From positions 1-64,000 of the forward strand of contig NZ_FOKQ01000013.1 of NCBI RefSeq assembly GCF_900112155.1: a stretch of 64,000 bases of DNA, read 5' to 3'. Below the pieces are notes generated by a model. The model made no database searches, was not told where the DNA came from, and saw only the letters and a program-made list of their open reading frames with translations. Positions 35,487 to 45,471 of this stretch are shown piece after piece (position 1 is the first letter of the stretch; every line of letters starts with the position of its first letter). The position numbers were made by a program, and so were the translations under genes. Origin of the DNA: Hominimerdicola alba (GTDB lineage: Bacteria > Bacillota > Clostridia > Oscillospirales > Ruminococcaceae).

Positions 35487-37523
35487 TTAACCTCTGATCA
35501 TTTTAGAACCATCAAAAGCTATAGTGTCAGGACCAGAAACGCTAATACCAGGGAAATTACCTACCTGTACTTCAATGTTCTGCTCACCATCATCATAAAC
35601 ATAGAGCTTGAATATTGTTCCTGCAAAAACTATATCGGTCTTCTGAGCATGGTAATATAAATTTTCCTCCATTACTTCAGTAGTACCATCTTCCTGAGTA
35701 ATTTCCATATGTATGCCATTATTAGTTTTTTTGCTTACAATTAAAGCATTCCATTGATACTGTGGAATATCATTATCAATTCTAATTGTAACTTCATATG
35801 CGTTGGGACGAGTATTGGGTTTGTAGACAGGAATGATCTCAAATGGTGCTTTACTATAATCAAGATCTCCAATTACCGTTTCAATGTTTCCAAGTGTCTT
35901 GGAAGAATCCTCAGGATCGACTACTTCAAAGTGCGAGAATATCTCGTTTTCAGGCGCATTATCCTCAGCTTCATCCTTCATATCCTGATATCTTGGATTA
36001 TTTCTCAAATCATCAGCAGTGGAATTTTCACCTATATTGAGATCGCCCATACCCTGAACAGTAAATTCTACGTTGGTATCTTCGTCATATATTGCATAGA
36101 AAGGACCCATAAATGAGTTGTAAACCGCACCGTTAACAAACCAACCTGCTGCTATAGCAGCATCGGGATCATCTTCAGGAACCGGACCATTTGCATCCTC
36201 ATAAATACTCCAGCCTATAAATTTAAACGAACCGGCTTGATCACAGTTTCCATCATAACCCATGGAAACAACACCATCAGATCCATCTTCAGGGTTAGGA
36301 GGATAGTAGGGAGCCTGTCTTGAAAATTCGTATACTCCTCCAACTAATTTATCTTCTTTTTCTTCATTGAATCTGTCGTAGAATATAAAGTACTTTTCAG
36401 GCTCATTTCGATCCACATAAGTATACTCATAATAACAATCAATATCTGATATAATACTGGTTGTTATGTATTTTTCAAGCTTCTCACCACCACCGCCATT
36501 GCAAAGGATATCATTCAGTTTCTTTTTCTTGTACTTACCATCAGGATAAAGTTTCCAGGTAGTATCTTCATTCATCTTACCTCTATCCCACAGTGAGTTG
36601 TATTCATCCTGAGTTAAATTTTGTCCGGAATTCTTTTGTATAGTAATCTTTTGATTTGAATCCTTCTCATCACGGATAATTATATTTACCTTTTCAGCTT
36701 CTGTAACATCCCTGGTGTACAGAATATAGGTGTGACGCTGACCATACAAAGCACCAGCATTACCATTGCTTCCGGTATTTGATGCTTGTGCAAACTTAGT
36801 ATAATCAAGAGGATTTGTAGCTCCATCACGTGATGAGTAAAGAGCAGCAGTCATCATTTTATCAGAGCCTAAAACGTTAACGTTAACAAGCTCAAAATCA
36901 CGAGCCTGCTTGAAACCGAACTTATCAAACACGTAGGACATACCCTCGCGTCTGGGTCTAGTAAGTTCCATGTCAATAGTAACATATGTGCTCTTGTTCT
37001 CAAGAACTTTCAATGTAGCATCAAATGTACAACCGTAGTCATTATAAATGGGCTCAGTGCCCAGGCACTTCATATTGTCTGTGTCAATACCCATAGCCGG
37101 ATCAATATTAGCCTTAATGATACAGCCTCTGGCTTGCTTTCTGCGTGATACTGTGCTGGTTGGATTATAATCAGGGAACACAGAACCTCTTATATTCTCA
37201 TTATCGATAATGAGAGCATTTGTAAACTTTGCATTTGTATAAGAGATATTACCAGAAGTGTCCACCAGATATCCTTCTGCGAGCTTAGGAACACCCTGAT
37301 AATCCTGTAATACAACAACGTTAGTTGCGTATCTCAGTTCATCGTCTACAAAATCCATCACTTCCGAGCCGACATCATTTGAATCGGCAAGAGCCTGAGT
37401 CCTTTCGTAGAATTTGTTCATCGGTCTGATCCAATTGAGGATAGCACCCATTATCATAACCATAATGGTCGCAACAATGACCAGTTCGATCAGTGTGAAA
37501 CCTTTTTTGTTATTCTTCTTCAT
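35487..37523 (-). CDS. Large type IV pilin-like protein with InlB-type repeat
   Basis: 678 residues. A class III-like prepilin leader MKKNNKKG is followed by FTLIELVIVATIMVMIMGA, with the processing Gly and the Glu at position +5. This is a minor pilin or tip adhesin signature. The remainder is far larger than a usual pilin and includes an InlB/Listeria-Bacteroides-type repeat (GGVYEFSRQAPYYPP ... FKFIGWSIYEDA ... YAIYDEDTNVEF), a fold common in surface adhesins. It is the last gene of the operon. The large domain could contact fibre or host surface; its ligand is unknown. Confidence 0.85.
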   Translation of the reverse strand: MKKNNKKGFTLIELVIVATIMVMIMGAILNWIRPMNKFYERTQALADSNDVGSEVMDFVDDELRYATNVVVLQDYQGVPKLAEGYLVDTSGNISYTNAKFTNALIIDNENIRGSVFPDYNPTSTVSRRKQARGCIIKANIDPAMGIDTDNMKCLGTEPIYNDYGCTFDATLKVLENKSTYVTIDMELTRPRREGMSYVFDKFGFKQARDFELVNVNVLGSDKMMTAALYSSRDGATNPLDYTKFAQASNTGSNGNAGALYGQRHTYILYTRDVTEAEKVNIIIRDEKDSNQKITIQKNSGQNLTQDEYNSLWDRGKMNEDTTWKLYPDGKYKKKKLNDILCNGGGGEKLEKYITTSIISDIDCYYEYTYVDRNEPEKYFIFYDRFNEEKEDKLVGGVYEFSRQAPYYPPNPEDGSDGVVSMGYDGNCDQAGSFKFIGWSIYEDANGPVPEDDPDAAIAAGWFVNGAVYNSFMGPFYAIYDEDTNVEFTVQGMGDLNIGENSTADDLRNNPRYQDMKDEAEDNAPENEIFSHFEVVDPEDSSKTLGNIETVIGDLDYSKAPFEIIPVYKPNTRPNAYEVTIRIDNDIPQYQWNALIVSKKTNNGIHMEITQEDGTTEVMEENLYYHAQKTDIVFAGTIFKLYVYDDGEQNIEVQVGNFPGISVSGPDTIAFDGSKMIRG

Positions 37524-37537
37524 TATTGCGCCCCCCC

Positions 37538-38317
37538 TTATGCATTAGGATCAGGATGATCTGCATCAAACTGTTCCGGAGTCTGGAAAGCACCATTGTA
37601 ATAATAGATATAAACCATATTATCTCCGCCTTCAGTACCAAGCGCACCATTTGGCATCTTATCGCTTATGCCAACAGGAGGATAATCAGCGTTATCCTCA
37701 TAGCTGTGAATAGTCAGACAAGAAGTAATATCTCCAACACCCGGAGTTTTCTGCTTTATACCAAACTTATAGTAACCGCCGTTCGGTGCCCAGATATGTC
37801 TGGGCAGGGTCTGCTGTTGTGTTGTATTCTTTTCATTATCAAAGAATGCGAAATCAGAATTACAGGTTATATCCCAGGTATGCTGTTCAGAGTCATAATT
37901 GTACAGTGTTACCCAGTACTCACCATCGGAAAGCTGTACCTGATTAGCTGGCGTAAAGAATGACAGATCAAAAACTGAATCTTTATCAGTATCTTCAAGC
38001 TTAGCATAATAGCCGTAAACATTTTTATTTTGTACAGTGATACCAGCCTTTTCAAAATTAAAAGTCATCTGAAACTGATTTGTACCAGCGTACATAGGAG
38101 AAACATTAGTATACCCAGGGTCAAGGACTTTAGCATAAGTCGAGAAATGCTCAAGATTTGTACTCTGAGTATTAGTTTTTGTCATCCTTGCACCGGTCTT
38201 TGCCTGTGCTTTCATGCAAGCAGTTGCAACCATTGTAAAACCTGTTGTAGCAACAGCAAAGACTGCCATTGCAATAATGCATTCAACGAGTGTCATACCC
38301 TTTTTATTAAATTTCAT
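37538..38317 (-). CDS. Minor pilin-like protein (PilV-like)
   Basis: 259 residues with leader MKFNKKG and MTLVECIIAMAVFAVATTGF: processing Gly, Glu at +5 and a hydrophobic helix. The C-terminal 200 residues show no family I recognise. Spaced 14 bases from the next pilin gene and 21 from the previous one, so part of one operon. A priming or minor pilin role is likely by position. Confidence 0.85.
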   Translation of the reverse strand: MKFNKKGMTLVECIIAMAVFAVATTGFTMVATACMKAQAKTGARMTKTNTQSTNLEHFSTYAKVLDPGYTNVSPMYAGTNQFQMTFNFEKAGITVQNKNVYGYYAKLEDTDKDSVFDLSFFTPANQVQLSDGEYWVTLYNYDSEQHTWDITCNSDFAFFDNEKNTTQQQTLPRHIWAPNGGYYKFGIKQKTPGVGDITSCLTIHSYEDNADYPPVGISDKMPNGALGTEGGDNMVYIYYYNGAFQTPEQFDADHPDPNA

Positions 38318-38338
38318 ATTAATGACCTCCTTCCTGCA

Positions 38339-40792
38339 TTATGACGCATCATATTTTCTGAGTACAAATGCCTCAGATGCATGTTCATCACCAAAGCCCT
38401 TGACATAAGCAAGCATTGAATAAGGTGAAACGCTGTTATAAACGATCGCATTATCATTACCTTTATCTACCTGATAGTGATGACATACAAGGTTGCCAAT
38501 TATAGCTACTGACTGCATCTGGTTATCATGATAATAAGGTTCGACCTTAAGGCCTCTGCCCTTATTGCTTGTTCTGTAAGTTGCTTCAGGCATATAAATG
38601 CTTGCGTGCAGTATTGTGTTGGACTCATCACAGAAAAGCTCACTGCCTTCGGTGAACAGCATAATGATGTTGTTTGAGCTAAGCAGATAACCATCCCTAT
38701 CTTTATCCTTAGTAGGATTGAGACTTTGGCCGTTGCCCTTAGCGGTTTCACCGCCATCATAAACATCAGAGTGTAAGAATGCTTTGAGATCCATTATAAC
38801 ATTGTGAGCACCGCTGAAGCTGAATTTGGGTCTAGGAGTTTTGAATGAATTGGGATCATACTTTGAAACAACTCCGCTTTTACCATAATCATCTGTTGCA
38901 GTACCGTAACCGGAATCACTTACAAAGTATACGAACTTAGCATCCTCATCATCGCCACTTGTACTATTCTTTATCAAAATCAGGTTGTTATTTGTAAGAG
39001 AACCGCCGTCCTTCAGAACAACCACAAGGTTTTTCTGACCACTTGCATCAACATCAATAAGTATCTTATCATTATTAAGTTTATCAATGTAGCAATCTTC
39101 AGTTACGATATAATCGGGTTTAAATGAGCCGCCATCTTCCTCATATACTATACCTTCTGTATTTTTGAAGTCATTATGAGTAACGTTCTTAACAACATCA
39201 GTATCAAGTTTCCACATTTTACCGTTTTCATCGGCAGTATACATACTCTTGTACTGGCTCCATATAGTTGAAACATTACCCTCCTCGCAGCACATAAGAT
39301 GCTCGGGATAGTAGTAGTAAGGAGTCTCATCAAGCAGCGAACACTTAGGTCTCTGTGCTCTGGGGAGATTCAACCAGTTATCTTCACGTATCGGAATACC
39401 AAATATGCTATCATTAACAGGTGTAGCAGTCGTTGCAGCTACACTTCCATCTGCATTATATGTTCTTTGACACTTATAGACATGTTTACCGGGGAGCAGA
39501 ATGATACTATGTGCTTTAAACTGACCCTCAGAAGCAGTAATATAAAGATCACCTGAAAGATAAATATCACCACTGATTACTGTGTCGTTAGCATATACCA
39601 TCATATCGCCATTAAAGAATTTTCCATCATAATTATAAGTGAAAATATTACCATGGAAAATGTTACCAGCGCCCTGACCAAAACCATAATCGTCTTTGAC
39701 ACCTTCTTTTGTATCCCAGAAGCTGACATAATCAACATCGGTATCAGAGGGGTGCTTTCTTGCAATAGCTGTCTTGATCTCAACGCCAGGTTCCGGTCCT
39801 AAATAAAGCATAGATGTATAGGTATCAACTGAATTAGTGTCGTTTACGCCTACACTAGCACCATTGGATGTAAACACCAATCCCTCAAGAACATTGAGAT
39901 AGTTGTAGTTCCACATTGTACTCTGTGGATTAAGATCTGTATTGAAAAGATCCTTGGAATGATCGGGCACAAATGAAGGAGTGTTTGCACTGAATATCAT
40001 AGATCTGGAAACATTCACTGCGCATCCCTTTGAATCATCAACGCCGGCAAGATAGTAAGGATTGCTTCCAAAAACATTATTATTCTGGACTGCCATAGAA
40101 CCATTGATATCTGTATTACCATAGAGTCTGTTTCTGTTGTGATTGAACTTGTACAGAACGTTCTCATCATGTGATGCCTGAGAAGTTGCACCTGTTGCAC
40201 CGTAAACCTGAAGGTTTTCAAAATGATTCTTGATACCACCGTCAGTACCGATGATTTCAAGTGCCTTAGGAGTAAACTGATTATAATGAAGAGTCTCACA
40301 TGTAAGATATGCAACAACTTTCTTTTTCTGGCCAAGATAAGTAGCTGTAGCAATAACCTTCAGATTGTTATAATTTGCAGTACCTCCACCATTTTTGTTG
40401 AATGGTTCGATCTTAATATAACATTCTGCATTATTCCATCTGGGCTGAGATTCTCCAACATCTGTTGCTTCATTATGGTCAAGTTTATCAATCTGTACCT
40501 TGATTTCTTCACCTGATCGTGCAATATCCTGCAGCTGATTGATCATTGCTATGATCTCTTCATCTGAGTTTCCTGCCTCATGTGAAAAACCTGTTGTTTG
40601 TGCAACAAACGCTCTCACACAAGACGATGCTACGTAGTACGCCTGTTTTTTGCGGTACTCTTTGTTTGTCCTGGTACTGGTATGCGATACCAACTGAGTA
40701 GCCGCTGCGATAATAACGACCATCATAACTGATACCACAGTTACTGTTGCCAAGACAGCGCCTTTGCGCTGGGACTTGAACTTAGTTTTCAT
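38339..40792 (-). CDS. Large PilX-like pilus protein
   Basis: 817 residues from MKTKFKSQRKG (ATG at 40792, preceded by AAAGGTGG; an in-frame GTG three codons earlier is part of that site). A PilX-like N-terminus has the basic leader and GAVLATVTVVSVMMVVIIAA, but there is no Glu at +5. Residues about 170-800 form a long beta-rich region with recurring turns (SGDIYLSGDLYITAS, FSGAHNVIMDLKAFLHS) that looks like a beta-helix adhesin. Known PilX-type proteins sit at pilus tips and promote attachment. First of the pilin-like genes after pilO. Confidence 0.75.
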   Translation of the reverse strand: MKTKFKSQRKGAVLATVTVVSVMMVVIIAAATQLVSHTSTRTNKEYRKKQAYYVASSCVRAFVAQTTGFSHEAGNSDEEIIAMINQLQDIARSGEEIKVQIDKLDHNEATDVGESQPRWNNAECYIKIEPFNKNGGGTANYNNLKVIATATYLGQKKKVVAYLTCETLHYNQFTPKALEIIGTDGGIKNHFENLQVYGATGATSQASHDENVLYKFNHNRNRLYGNTDINGSMAVQNNNVFGSNPYYLAGVDDSKGCAVNVSRSMIFSANTPSFVPDHSKDLFNTDLNPQSTMWNYNYLNVLEGLVFTSNGASVGVNDTNSVDTYTSMLYLGPEPGVEIKTAIARKHPSDTDVDYVSFWDTKEGVKDDYGFGQGAGNIFHGNIFTYNYDGKFFNGDMMVYANDTVISGDIYLSGDLYITASEGQFKAHSIILLPGKHVYKCQRTYNADGSVAATTATPVNDSIFGIPIREDNWLNLPRAQRPKCSLLDETPYYYYPEHLMCCEEGNVSTIWSQYKSMYTADENGKMWKLDTDVVKNVTHNDFKNTEGIVYEEDGGSFKPDYIVTEDCYIDKLNNDKILIDVDASGQKNLVVVLKDGGSLTNNNLILIKNSTSGDDEDAKFVYFVSDSGYGTATDDYGKSGVVSKYDPNSFKTPRPKFSFSGAHNVIMDLKAFLHSDVYDGGETAKGNGQSLNPTKDKDRDGYLLSSNNIIMLFTEGSELFCDESNTILHASIYMPEATYRTSNKGRGLKVEPYYHDNQMQSVAIIGNLVCHHYQVDKGNDNAIVYNSVSPYSMLAYVKGFGDEHASEAFVLRKYDAS

Positions 40793-40865
40793 AATTACCA
40801 CCTTTCGTTCTTTTGGTTACCCGACTTTGTATGAAATGATCAAAATAAAAATTTTAATCATTTTT

Positions 40866-40912
40866 TATAGCACGATTTGGCAGGCGGATAATTCCGCCCA
40901 CCAAACGCTATA
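40866..40912. other. Long intergenic hairpin inside the pilus operon
   Basis: Arms TATAGC / GCTATA, TTTGG / CCAAA and GGCGG / CCGCC are nested around a 6-base loop. There is no T tail on the minus strand. It separates pilO from the pilin-like genes, where mRNA processing or differential stability could adjust pilin versus machine levels. Confidence 0.55.
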
Positions 40913-40922
40913 AACAAATTAA

Positions 40923-41711
40923 TTATACATTAGGATCAGGCAGCGTCTTAACTACCATTAAAGTCAGAACCATAGTGCCTTCAACATCAGTATCAGACAT
41001 TTTGATTTTCTTCTTGCCAGTTTCCTTATTTTCTTCAGATATAGGCTTGCCATCCTTATCTGTTTCAGCAGCAAACTTGTAATCAATATTCTTAACTACC
41101 ATTGTCTTCTGCTTAGCAGTTTTCTGCAGTTTATCACAGAACTTTTCAACGTCGTCAAGCTTGCCCTTATAGGGGATAGATACCTCGTAGACACCGATAG
41201 AAGCGGGAGCTGCTACAGCCTTGCCCTTTGCACCTGCTTCAGCATCAGCATTATCAGCATCTATGACCTTTTCGGAATCATTACCTGATTCATCGATATA
41301 GTTCTGGACTTCTGTATCCATATCGGTAACAGCTCTTGAACTCTGGAACTCATATGGCTTGAGAGTTGATATGGTATAATCTGTTGTAGTCAAAGCGCTG
41401 TTCTCAATTTCGTTTTCATCAAGAAGATCATCAACTTCCTGAGAAACAAGCTGGGTTTCCTGTATTGAATAGAACGTTTTAGTCATTTCACTTACTTCAG
41501 CATATGCAGCCTTGATCCTTTCGGGAAGGTTCTCATCTGCCTTATTTCTCTCTTTCAGATCTGAAAGAGTAGCCTTTGCATCATCAAGTGCAGCCTGTGA
41601 ATCCTGAAGTCTTTCAATTGCGGGCTTAATGAAAAGCATTACACCTGCTACCCATACCAGAATTACAATAACTGCGGTAAGTACTATCCTATCACGATAA
41701 TTAAGCTTCAT
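40923..41711 (-). CDS. pilO: PilO-like pilus alignment protein
   Basis: 262 residues with a short cytoplasmic start, one membrane helix (about 10-29), a coiled coil (about 32-75; LQDSQAALDDAKATLSDLKE) and a ferredoxin-like C-terminal domain (about 170-262, FCDKLQKTAKQKTMVVKNIDY). In other systems PilO pairs with PilN and links PilM to the rest of the machine. Stop and start of neighbouring genes are four bases apart. Confidence 0.82.
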   Translation of the reverse strand: MKLNYRDRIVLTAVIVILVWVAGVMLFIKPAIERLQDSQAALDDAKATLSDLKERNKADENLPERIKAAYAEVSEMTKTFYSIQETQLVSQEVDDLLDENEIENSALTTTDYTISTLKPYEFQSSRAVTDMDTEVQNYIDESGNDSEKVIDADNADAEAGAKGKAVAAPASIGVYEVSIPYKGKLDDVEKFCDKLQKTAKQKTMVVKNIDYKFAAETDKDGKPISEENKETGKKKIKMSDTDVEGTMVLTLMVVKTLPDPNV

Positions 41712-41714
41712 CGA

Positions 41715-43196
41715 TTAAGCACCCTCTTTCTCTAAATAAATAGTAATGGCACTGACAATAACTGGATCGTCTTCTTCACCAGTACCTGTATAACCCTGAT
41801 AACCGATATATGCGGAGAATTCAAGGTCTCTCAGGTCATCAACCAGTTTCTTTACTTCTTCCTGCTTTTCGAGGGTGATATTATTGATACTCATGGTACC
41901 GCCGAAAAGATCGAAACTAATACCATCGTGTGTAGCTTTATGCTTTTCAAGCACTTCCTGAACCTTATCTAACTTATCCTTCTTCATTACAGGCAGAGTA
42001 TCTATATCAAGCTGTATAGTCTGAATATAGTTCTTGTACTTGTTGATGATCTCAAGTCTATTATGAAGCAGCTGGTTCTTAGCCTTGATCTCTTCCTCAA
42101 CAGCTATCTGCTCATCGACCTTAGCTTTCTGATTATCGATGTTGCCTGCTCTCATGGAGATGAAACCATAAACAGCAGCGATAAGTATTGCAGAAGCAGC
42201 AGACAGGATACCTGCTGTAGTAAGCATGGAGCTCAGACCTGCAGAAGAGTCCTTATTTGTGGAGTGATCAACTTCCAGGAGGTTAATCCTCTCGGTCTGT
42301 TTGTTTCTTCTGTACAGAGCACCGATTGCATTAGCAAATACGGTGAACTCAAAGTTCTCATAACCTGTAATCTGGCTAGGTGTGCCCAGAACGGAAGCTC
42401 TTATTTCCAGACCGTCCAGAGCATCAACGATCTTCTTGTAGTCTTCAATGAAACCGTAAAGGATAACATTTGACAGACCCGAACCGCCTCTTGCCTTGTT
42501 GAACTGCTCCATTCTGAATATATTCTCGTTCAGAGCTTCCAGAACGTAGTCATCAGCATCGTACTCATCAGGTGAGATCGGTACGTATCTTGCGAAAGCC
42601 ATCTGTCCTTTCTCGAACAGTGTCAGACCAAGGAAGTTGTTGTCCAGCTGACAAACCAGCAGAGGCATCTTATCGGCATTTGACTTATCGCTCAGAACGA
42701 TTCTGGAGATAGAGTTACAGCCGATATTTACGGATCTGAGGTTGATGTTCATTACAGCAAAGAGCTTTCTGAAACCTTCAACGATAGAGCTAGGGCACGC
42801 AGTAGCCAGTACCTTCAGCGAACCGGGATTCTGCTCACCTGCTTCGCCCACTACTGTATAGGAGATAGCGTACTCATTGGAGATACCCATTTCCTGGCTC
42901 ATATGGTTCTGTACCATCTGCAGGAACTCGCTGCCCTTAGCCTTAGGAACTATAAGCTCCTTGAAAACAATGTTGCTGGACGAGAATGTAACAACTGCGT
43001 CCTTGTCCATCATCTGCTCGGATCTAAGTGTTGTGAGCAGAAGCTCTGACAGACCCGACAGCTGGATAACTTCACCGTTAACGATCATATCCGCAGGAAC
43101 CTGGATAGATGTCGAGTTGTCGATACGGATCCTGCTGGCTGTGTTATCACCTTTTACGATATTGATCTGCCTATCAGAAAAATCGAATGATAGCAT
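41715..43196 (-). CDS. PilM-PilN fusion protein
   Basis: 493 residues. Residues 1 to about 310 are an actin-like PilM/FtsA-type domain (MLSFDFSDRQINIVKGD, LLVCQLDNNFLGLTLF, YGFIEDYKKIVDAL). A membrane helix follows at about 325-350 (GILSAASAILIAAVYGF), then a coiled coil (about 353-400) and a PilN-like C-terminal domain. The usual separate PilN gene is absent, so the fusion probably supplies both functions in fixed ratio. AAGGA precedes the ATG. Confidence 0.82.
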   Translation of the reverse strand: MLSFDFSDRQINIVKGDNTASRIRIDNSTSIQVPADMIVNGEVIQLSGLSELLLTTLRSEQMMDKDAVVTFSSSNIVFKELIVPKAKGSEFLQMVQNHMSQEMGISNEYAISYTVVGEAGEQNPGSLKVLATACPSSIVEGFRKLFAVMNINLRSVNIGCNSISRIVLSDKSNADKMPLLVCQLDNNFLGLTLFEKGQMAFARYVPISPDEYDADDYVLEALNENIFRMEQFNKARGGSGLSNVILYGFIEDYKKIVDALDGLEIRASVLGTPSQITGYENFEFTVFANAIGALYRRNKQTERINLLEVDHSTNKDSSAGLSSMLTTAGILSAASAILIAAVYGFISMRAGNIDNQKAKVDEQIAVEEEIKAKNQLLHNRLEIINKYKNYIQTIQLDIDTLPVMKKDKLDKVQEVLEKHKATHDGISFDLFGGTMSINNITLEKQEEVKKLVDDLRDLEFSAYIGYQGYTGTGEEDDPVIVSAITIYLEKEGA

Positions 43197-43290
43197 TTAT
43201 TCCTTCACCTCAATATAAAAATTTTATGATATATTTGCCGTTTTTCGCAAGCGGCAATGATATGTGCGAGGCTTATCGCCCCGCAGCATA

Positions 43291-44487
43291 TTATTCGTTT
43301 TCCATTTCCGAGATACCACCGTAAAGCATCGGGAATACAGCAGCAAGTACGAGACCGATACCAACACCGAGGATGATGATCATCAGAGGTTCCATCAATC
43401 CTACAAGTCGTGTTACCGCGGAGTCTGCTTCTTCTTCGTAGAAGTCCGCAGTCTTTTCAAGGATTTCGTCCAGCGCACCGGACTCTTCACCAACGTAGAT
43501 GATAGAGCAGAACATACCCTCGAATATCTCAGTCTTGGAAAGAGCGGTAGATACAGGAGAACCCTGTTTTACTTCATCTACGACCTGGAGAAACATCTTA
43601 TCGATATATGTATTATTAAGTATTCTCGAAGATCTTTCAAGACAGTCAACCATTGGTATACCACTGGAGTAAAGAGAAGAAAGCGTTCTTGAGAAACGAC
43701 CTTCAGCGATCTTTACCATCAAAGGCCCGATAAGGGGCATCTTCAATTTAGCATAATCGAATTTCAGTTTTACGGATTCGACTTTCAGCGCATAAACGAT
43801 AACGCCTATCAGCACGACTATACCTATCAGCAGCGCATACCATTTGTCGATGATGAAATCACTGAATCCGAACAACGCCTTCTGTAAAGCATTCAGTTTA
43901 TCTTCAGGCATCATACTCTTGAATATAGGCAGGATCTTTACGCTCATCAGGATAACAACTGCGATGACCAAAACCAGCAGAACGATAGGATAAACCAAAG
44001 CGCCCTTAATCTTGTTGTTCAGCTTGTTAGTGTTTGCGTAGTATTCCTGCAGTCTCTTCATGGTGATATCGAGCGAACCTGATATCTCGCCCGCGTCTAC
44101 CATCGAGATAAAGAAATCGGGGAAGCAGCCACGCTTTGCTTCGAGTGCATTTGAAAAGCTTTCACCTTTCTGAACTTCCTCGTATACCTGCTTCCAGACT
44201 TCCTTCGGACCCTTTTTCTCTTCCTCTTTATAAAGGATATCAAGGGCTTTTACTATCGTCAGTCCCGACGACATCATTGCAGCCAGCTGTCTGCAGCAGT
44301 ACGCCAGCTCAGCTGTGTTGAACCTGTGAGCGGTCTTTTTGCCTCCGCCCAAAGCTTCACTATAGCTTACACAGAACAGACCCTGCTCATAGATCTTATC
44401 AAGCAGTTCCTGCTCGCTGTCAGCCTCGTAGGTACCTTTTATGGTTTTACCCGTGGTATCCTTAGCGACGTAGCTATAATTCTTCAT
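43291..44487 (-). CDS. pilC: Type IV pilus platform protein PilC
   Basis: 398 residues with two T2SSF domains (about 60-185 and 265-390), each a helical bundle followed by membrane segments (YPIVLLVLVIAVVILMSVKI, LMIIILGVGIGLVLAAVF). The repeated GE-SGSLD and GEESGALDEILEK motifs are present. PilC turns under the ATPases to insert or withdraw pilins. It is the first gene of the operon; GGAGGTG lies upstream of the ATG. Confidence 0.94.
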   Translation of the reverse strand: MKNYSYVAKDTTGKTIKGTYEADSEQELLDKIYEQGLFCVSYSEALGGGKKTAHRFNTAELAYCCRQLAAMMSSGLTIVKALDILYKEEEKKGPKEVWKQVYEEVQKGESFSNALEAKRGCFPDFFISMVDAGEISGSLDITMKRLQEYYANTNKLNNKIKGALVYPIVLLVLVIAVVILMSVKILPIFKSMMPEDKLNALQKALFGFSDFIIDKWYALLIGIVVLIGVIVYALKVESVKLKFDYAKLKMPLIGPLMVKIAEGRFSRTLSSLYSSGIPMVDCLERSSRILNNTYIDKMFLQVVDEVKQGSPVSTALSKTEIFEGMFCSIIYVGEESGALDEILEKTADFYEEEADSAVTRLVGLMEPLMIIILGVGIGLVLAAVFPMLYGGISEMENE

Positions 44488-44592
44488 ATTGTAGATACAC
44501 CTCCACCATTTTAATGCTTCACAGCTTATGCCGTCTGACTCAGCAGTGCATCAAAACACAACAAGGCAAAAACTACAAAACATATTTTTATC

Positions 44593-44621
44593 ATTATATC
44601 ATTTTTTTGATTTTTTTACAA
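44593..44621 (-). promoter_or_regulatory. Promoter of the pilus operon
   Basis: On the minus strand TTGTAA (44621-44616), 17-base spacer ending TGA, TATAAT (44598-44593), giving a leader of about 100 bases before pilC. The remaining bases to 44785 are A/T-rich with no gene. Confidence 0.82.
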
Positions 44622-44785
44622 GTCAAAATACGGATTTTTTTGCAATTTTATTCACAAAATCCTAATGTTATTTTTAGTGAATTCTCACTATAAAGATACA
44701 TTATTTAACTTTTTAACAAATTTATAAATCTTGCAGAGAGTTTTTTTGTACTCGTTTATTCTTCTAACCAAACATCACACCGGGA

Positions 44786-45391
44786 TCATTCTTCAGTGTC
44801 ATTCTCATCGGCTGATCCCTCTGCTACTTCAACTGTTGAATGCCTGCCCGAAGACAGCAGAACGGGGTGTTTTTTCACATACGTCTTATATGATATAACA
44901 TATGCCGCAAATGCCGTTCCTAGCATGACTAGTATCGAGAACATTATCCCGATAAGGTAGTTATCATTGAACAGGTCTATAACCCATCCGGCAGGATAAT
45001 ACAGTACCATATAGAAGATGTCTCCTTTGCCCTCAGCATGGAAAGAATCCCGAAAAATCGCGGGTATAAAGTAAAACATACCCACCATTATCAGCACTGT
45101 AAGTATAGTGGTCATACTCCATTCTTCATATGCTGTATGCTTTCTTCCGTCATCAAAGAACACCCATATGAGTAAAAGACATATCACCACTGTACCCACC
45201 GCAGACTTTACGTCTGGCTGAGTAAAGAAATTCTTGACACCCACCATCGAATATGGAAGAAATGTCACCAGCGAGGGAAAAAGTACCGCTCCCGTGAAGG
45301 CACCGAAAACTACCAATGCCAGCAGCAGACCCAGTCTTGCAGCCGTGTATCCGACTACAAACCGCAGCCAGTCATATTCTTCGCTGCCCAT
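44786..45391 (-). CDS. Polytopic membrane protein of unknown function
   Basis: 201 residues with about five hydrophobic segments (near 15-40, 65-80, 90-112, 125-140, 145-170) and a charged cytoplasmic tail ending in acidic residues. GGGAGGTG precedes the ATG. I recognise no family and see no catalytic motif. It lies between recG and the pilus operon on the same strand; no functional link is evident. Confidence 0.75.
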   Translation of the reverse strand: MGSEEYDWLRFVVGYTAARLGLLLALVVFGAFTGAVLFPSLVTFLPYSMVGVKNFFTQPDVKSAVGTVVICLLLIWVFFDDGRKHTAYEEWSMTTILTVLIMVGMFYFIPAIFRDSFHAEGKGDIFYMVLYYPAGWVIDLFNDNYLIGIMFSILVMLGTAFAAYVISYKTYVKKHPVLLSSGRHSTVEVAEGSADENDTEE

Positions 45392-45471
45392 TTTACACCT
45401 CCCTACTGAAAAGCTGCAATGCTTGACATATCACAATCTCAACACAATTCTTTATGAAAAATATACAAAAT

